Origin: Sediminispirochaeta sp.
GTDB lineage: Bacteria > Spirochaetota > Spirochaetia > DSM-16054 > Sediminispirochaetaceae
NCBI GenBank assembly: GCA_011046055.1
Contig: DSBN01000279.1
Location: 1 to 9,028, forward strand
Reading direction: 5' to 3'
DNA: 9,028 nt
Shown here: positions 5,580 to 9,028 of the stretch, piece by piece
How the letters are laid out: each line of letters opens with the position of its first letter
Position numbering within the stretch: position 1 is the stretch's first letter
Notes under the pieces: generated by a model
Database searches by the model: none
What the model was told of the DNA's origin: nothing
What the model saw: the letters and a program-made list of their open reading frames with translations, nothing else
Program-made: the position numbers and the translations under genes

Positions 5580-6960
5580 CTATTCTTTTGCGCGAGGCGC
5601 GTATCTCATCTCCGTATTCGTCCAGGACGTCTCTGATCAGACATTTTAGCTTTTTCAACCCGAACTCTTTTTTTCCCAAGCGAAAGTTGTGTTCCACCAT
5701 GCGCTGTCGCTCGTTAGGTTTGGTCAAGATCCGTTTCATCTCCCCCAGTACCCTTTCGGGAATGCGGAGACTGCCGTCCTTTTCGTACACGTCACGGATC
5801 TCCAGCATATCGAAACCTACAACCTTGATATCCGTTTTGTAGACCAGGTAGGCGGTAGTCACCACCGGAACCTTTGCGGCGATCGCCTCCAGCAATGCGT
5901 TGCCGAAACCCTCCCAGATCGGCAGGTAGGTGACCAGGTCGGCGTTTACAAGAACATCGCGGTTGGTAAACACCGGCCGTCCTTCACCGTCCACGCTCCG
6001 TTCGGCGCTGATCCGGTCGGAGATCAAATGGAGCGGTATTCGGTGCTGCTCAGCCCTTTTTTTGATCTCGTCGATGTAGTGGACATCCGGTTCGTCCCCC
6101 TGATACAGGGAGATGATGAAATGCAGCCGATCCCGAAACTCCGGGTACTTTTTTAGAAAACGGCCCAAGAGTTCGATAGAGTCCTCGATCCTTTTTCGGC
6201 GTACGATCCTGGTCGGTTGGACCACCAGAATGTCCTCCGGAGAGAAACCGAACTCCTGTCTAAACCGTGAGCTGTACTCGTCCATGGTGACGGCGTGCTC
6301 GAAATCTTCGCAGTTCGGGATAACCCGCGGCTGGACCCTTTTGATCGAACGGAGAATGTGTTCCGCGTAAGAGGAGAGCACCACGTGCTCCACCCCCGGG
6401 TCGACGGGGGGCATGATTCGGCCCAGCAGCTGTTCGATGTAGTTTTGGCTGAAGCGGCTGCGCTCCCACCAGAAGTCGTGGTGGTGAAAGATTGTGGCCA
6501 CACGACGCCAGGTGGCCAATTTGTAGACCGCCATCCCTCCAATCAGGGTCATGGGCATGGCGTTGGTGTTTTGGGCGAGTATCACGTCGATGGAGTAGGA
6601 GCGGATATGGTCGAAGAGAATATTGGCCACGTTGGTCCCCTCCTGCTCCAGGTGCTCGATGATCTGTTCCCGCCGAGTATCGCTGAGCCGAGCGGGCTTG
6701 TCTTGGAGGTAGGGAAAAACTTCCGCTTCGTACTGCTTCTGCTCGGGGCTTCCGAAACGGATCTCCGGCAACAGGATCTGCCTCTCCTCTGGAATCAGGG
6801 GTAGAGTCGAGGCGTAGTGGCCGGTGAAGGTGAAGACGGTGTGTCCGAGCTCGTCGAGAATCCTGATCCATTTCTCCACTTCCAGAGAGACACCGTCTAC
6901 GTCCCCCAACTTGCCGCAGACTATTCCAATACGAAACTCATCAGGCACCTGCTTCGACAT
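5551..6960 (-). CDS. Glycosyltransferase, GT-B fold, family 4-like
   Basis: A 469-residue protein without signal peptide or clear membrane span. Such enzymes transfer a sugar from a nucleotide- or phospho-sugar donor to an acceptor at the cytoplasm or inner membrane face. The N-terminal half opens with a Rossmann strand, IGIVCGKLGDVDGVS (11-25), and contains FHHHDFWWERSRF (158-170), where a conserved histidine is usual. The C-terminal donor-binding half has Arg251 and Lys256 in PTRIVRRKRIED, and the family E-x7-E motif as Glu350 and Glu358 in WEGFGNALLEA. The C-terminus is Lys/Arg-rich (457-467). The start has AAGGAG six bases upstream (complement of 6967-6972). The gene follows the PRPP-synthetase-like gene by 15 bases in the same direction and is probably co-transcribed. 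I cannot identify donor or acceptor; sucrose- or trehalose-type and cell-envelope enzymes are all possible. Confidence 0.88.
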   Translation of the reverse strand: MSKQVPDEFRIGIVCGKLGDVDGVSLEVEKWIRILDELGHTVFTFTGHYASTLPLIPEERQILLPEIRFGSPEQKQYEAEVFPYLQDKPARLSDTRREQIIEHLEQEGTNVANILFDHIRSYSIDVILAQNTNAMPMTLIGGMAVYKLATWRRVATIFHHHDFWWERSRFSQNYIEQLLGRIMPPVDPGVEHVVLSSYAEHILRSIKRVQPRVIPNCEDFEHAVTMDEYSSRFRQEFGFSPEDILVVQPTRIVRRKRIEDSIELLGRFLKKYPEFRDRLHFIISLYQGDEPDVHYIDEIKKRAEQHRIPLHLISDRISAERSVDGEGRPVFTNRDVLVNADLVTYLPIWEGFGNALLEAIAAKVPVVTTAYLVYKTDIKVVGFDMLEIRDVYEKDGSLRIPERVLGEMKRILTKPNERQRMVEHNFRLGKKEFGLKKLKCLIRDVLDEYGDEIRASRKRIEKSKRRYPV

Positions 6961-6975
6961 GTTTCGCTCCTTGAG

Positions 6976-8148
6976 CTATACGTGGACCGACGAGTAAAAG
7001 GGGCCCATCTTGCCCCGCCAGCGGGGATTCTTCGACGACATATCCTCCGAGTAGAGCGGAGGAGGCAGCTGCATCTCCTTGTGGCCGAGCAGCTCCAGGA
7101 TGTAGTTGCTGACCCAGCGGGAGAGCTGCAGGACCACCATTTTGTGGCGCAGCCTCCCTTGCACGTCGCGGTTGAGAATATCCGGAATGGTGGATGTAGT
7201 CACAATTTCATCCAAGACCTTGTCGTTCAGGTTCACCCGGCACTCCCGGCTGGAGTAGAAGTGAGTCACGAAGAAGACGATCCTCTCGGCACCAGCCTCC
7301 TTGAGCAGGTGGCAGGTCTCCATTATGGTGTTTCCGGTGCGTACCATATCGTCGATGACCGCCACGACCTTGCCCCGCACCTCATCGAGACCTATGTCCG
7401 AGTCCGGAGCCAGTTTGATCTCCACCTTCCGTTCGTCGCTGCGCTCTTTGCTCATGTACACCAGAGGCACATCATCCGTCTTGAGTTCCTCCTTGACCTG
7501 CAGGACGAACTTGAGAGCTCCCTTGTCAGGAGCGCAGAGCACCAGCTTCTCCTCTTGTACCACATCCGAGTCCATCATATAGCTGGCGAAGAGGTCCGCC
7601 GGTTTCAAGTCGTGAAAGAGTCCGCCAAAGGTCCTTGAGAAAATCTCAGCCACCGATATGGAGTGGTTGTGCACCGTGATCACCTCGTCCACCCCGGAGG
7701 CCTTGAGCAGGTCGGCGTAGAGTCGGGCTGAAAAGGGTTGACCGTCGAATTTTTTATAATCCTTGACGCTCCGTTCCATCTTCAAACCCTGGTCCGGTCG
7801 GGGGCCCCGGTCTTGGGCGCTGTAGAAGAGGTTCGGTTCAAAAAGGATCACCCGCTCCGCGCCGTTGTCCTTGGCCGCCCGGGCGATGAGGAAGTTCCGC
7901 ATGGCCAATTCGTCCCGGGTGTTCCAACCCTGGTTGGTACTCACCAGCAGAACGGTCTTGCCCTTCAGTTTGTAGCCGATATTGTCCCAGTTCTCTTCGT
8001 CGATGATGAAACGGGGGCAAAACTCTGTATTGAGAAAACTTTTCAACGATATAAGGTCCGAATAATCCTCTTCCTGCCGCAAATGGTGTGCCAAATCCTC
8101 AACCACTGGATTGTCGGCTACCGAGCCGATCAACAGCACGTTCTCCAT
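6976..8148 (-). CDS. prs: Ribose-phosphate pyrophosphokinase-like protein (long, divergent form)
   Basis: A 390-residue cytoplasmic protein, longer than the usual 310-320 of PRPP synthetases. The canonical reaction makes PRPP from ribose 5-phosphate and ATP. The two-part phosphoribosyltransferase-like fold is visible. QDR (112-114) recalls the family RQDR. FSARLYADLLKASGVDEVIT (139-158) precedes the active-site histidine segment. PDKG (207-210) matches the ribose-phosphate loop. SKER (233-236) recalls the catalytic flexible loop. VIDDMVRTGNT (264-274) is the PRPP-binding signature. The usual DLH is HNH here (160-162), keeping the second histidine. About 55 residues after 335 form a C-terminal extension. 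I start at ATG 8148, which has GGAGGG four bases upstream (complement of 8153-8158); a TTG 24 bases further upstream lacks such support. From memory, spirochaetal homologues are also about 400 residues long. Family membership is firm, but activity should be tested because of the altered motif. Confidence 0.85.
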   Translation of the reverse strand: MENVLLIGSVADNPVVEDLAHHLRQEEDYSDLISLKSFLNTEFCPRFIIDEENWDNIGYKLKGKTVLLVSTNQGWNTRDELAMRNFLIARAAKDNGAERVILFEPNLFYSAQDRGPRPDQGLKMERSVKDYKKFDGQPFSARLYADLLKASGVDEVITVHNHSISVAEIFSRTFGGLFHDLKPADLFASYMMDSDVVQEEKLVLCAPDKGALKFVLQVKEELKTDDVPLVYMSKERSDERKVEIKLAPDSDIGLDEVRGKVVAVIDDMVRTGNTIMETCHLLKEAGAERIVFFVTHFYSSRECRVNLNDKVLDEIVTTSTIPDILNRDVQGRLRHKMVVLQLSRWVSNYILELLGHKEMQLPPPLYSEDMSSKNPRWRGKMGPFYSSVHV

Positions 8149-8152
8149 GTAT

Positions 8153-8158
8153 CCCTCC
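8153..8158 (-). promoter_or_regulatory. Ribosome-binding site that sets the prs-like start
   Basis: The minus strand reads GGAGGG, 4 bases before ATG at 8148. It excludes the in-frame TTG at 8172, because the site lies downstream of that codon. Confidence 0.7.
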
Positions 8159-8324
8159 AAGATTCTAGGCAAAATACCTCGCTCGCCTCCGACTATAGGG
8201 AACCGGAAGTAAGCTCTGGGACTATTCTATAGACTTTTTTTCATATTGAGAAGAATCGGCAGGGGATTTTTACCGTCATATTACTTCTTGAAGATTTTTT
8301 CTCTTTGACGTAGGCTGTAACGCT

Positions 8325-9028
8325 ATGGCAATTAGTTCAAACGAAGGTCCGTTGATCGTCCAGGGCGATTCGACGATGCTGCTGGATGTCCACCACCCCC
8401 AAGCTGAGGAGGCCCGGGCCGATTTAGGCCTCTTCGCGGAGCTGGAAAAATCCCCGGAGCACATGCATACCTACCGACTCACCCCCCTGTCCCTCTGGAA
8501 CGCCGCCTCCGCCGGTTATGCCGCGGAGGATATACTCGGAAAGCTCGAACAATGGTCCCGCTTCGGAATTCCGGAAAACATCGACTACTATATCCACGAC
8601 CTGATTTCCCGTTACGGGAAGCTGCAGCTTCGCGCCGGCGATGAACCGGACAGGCTCTTCCTCAAGGTCGACGATCCGCTGTTCAAGACCGAAATAGAAC
8701 GGAACCAGCGCTGTGCCAAGTTTTTACAACCCCACCCCGAAGGATTTTCGCTGCACCTCTACGACCGGGGTACCATCAAAAGCGAGCTGATTAAGCTGAA
8801 CTACCCGGTCAAAGACGAAGCCCCGCTGCGAGAGGGTGCTCCCTTCAATTTCAAGCTCCTGTCCGACAGCCACGACGGCTACCGCTTCCAAGTGAGGGAC
8901 TATCAGGAAGAAGCCGCCCGCGCCTTCTATGGAGACGGACGGGCGGGCAGCGGCTTCGGCACCGTTGTGCTGCCCTGCGGCTCGGGCAAGACCATCGTCG
9001 GCATGAAGGCTATGGAGCTGGCCCAAAC
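8325..9028 (+). CDS. XPB/Rad25-type DNA repair helicase (partial, 3' end outside window)
   Basis: The frame is open from ATG 8325 to the right edge, giving 234 residues. It matches bacterial XPB helicases, superfamily 2 ATPases that unwind DNA 3' to 5'. The N-terminal domain carries the family opening GPLIVQGDSTMLLDVHHP (8-25) and SPEHMHTYRLTPLSLWNA (43-60). After it come the helicase entry RDYQEEAARAFY (191-202) and Walker A LPCGSGKT (216-223, Lys222). The DEAH box and helicase domain 2 lie outside the window. No clear Shine-Dalgarno precedes the ATG, and I see no nearer in-frame start. The intergenic region 8149-8324, shared with the divergent prs-like gene, is A/T-richer and has no promoter pair I would trust: TTGAAG (8288-8293) with TAGGCT (8311-8316) is the best weak match. 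The cellular role, repair or transcription-coupled, is not known from this sequence. Confidence 0.9.
   Translation, partial: MAISSNEGPLIVQGDSTMLLDVHHPQAEEARADLGLFAELEKSPEHMHTYRLTPLSLWNAASAGYAAEDILGKLEQWSRFGIPENIDYYIHDLISRYGKLQLRAGDEPDRLFLKVDDPLFKTEIERNQRCAKFLQPHPEGFSLHLYDRGTIKSELIKLNYPVKDEAPLREGAPFNFKLLSDSHDGYRFQVRDYQEEAARAFYGDGRAGSGFGTVVLPCGSGKTIVGMKAMELAQ

Noticed and set aside
6395..6416. CCCCCG and CGGGGG arms around GTCGAC in the glycosyltransferase gene
   Set aside because: A short 6-bp stem in G/C-rich coding sequence with no T-run on either strand; expected by chance.
8149..8172. TTG at 8172 as the start of the prs-like protein
   Set aside because: It adds eight residues without homology and lacks its own ribosome-binding site, while GGAGGG stands correctly placed before ATG 8148.
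8221..8241. CTAT-TCT-ATAG hairpin followed by seven T between prs and the XPB gene
   Set aside because: The stem is four A/T-rich pairs, too weak for a terminator, and no transcript is expected to end here on the plus strand between divergent genes.

Overview
The window reads as bacterial chromosome with densely packed genes, strong G/C preference at third codon positions and good Shine-Dalgarno sequences at several starts. I think a spirochaete of the Spirochaetales is the likeliest source. This rests on recalled family resemblance only: an unusually long PRPP-synthetase-like protein of about 390 residues, an XPB-type helicase, and the style of the dGTPase-like N-terminus. No rRNA or tRNA is present to confirm it. 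I see no insertion sequence, integrase, phage gene, CRISPR array or attachment site. No stretch of 300 bases or more lacks a gene.

Layout from left to right. (1) 1-667, minus: the N-terminal two-thirds or so of a dGTPase-like HD-domain phosphohydrolase; its 3' end lies beyond the left edge. (2) 789-2927, plus: a receiver-PAS-GGDEF-EAL protein for cyclic-di-GMP turnover, divergent from (1). (3) 3055-5519, plus: a compact cluster of shikimate kinase (aroK-like), chorismate synthase (aroC) and a nitrilase-superfamily amidohydrolase. (4) 5551-8148, minus: a two-gene operon read in the order PRPP-synthetase-like, then family-4-like glycosyltransferase, convergent with (3). (5) 8325-9028, plus: the N-terminal part of an XPB/Rad25-type DNA helicase, cut by the right edge and divergent from (4).

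How the genes relate. aroK and aroC encode the kinase step and the final step of the shikimate pathway, which leads to chorismate. The nitrilase-like gene is probably translated from the same mRNA, since its ribosome-binding site overlaps the aroC stop. The PRPP-synthetase-like and glycosyltransferase genes are 15 bases apart and probably co-transcribed, which suggests but does not prove a shared pathway. The c-di-GMP protein, the dGTPase and the XPB helicase look like independent units.

I did not find a clearly new multi-gene system. The points most worth a second look are: a perfect 12-bp inverted repeat inside aroC that has the form of an intrinsic terminator on the antisense strand; a shikimate kinase that appears to lack two canonical arginines; a PRPP-synthetase-like protein with an altered DLH motif and a long tail, paired with a glycosyltransferase; and a candidate aroK promoter embedded in inverted repeats with an almost leaderless start.
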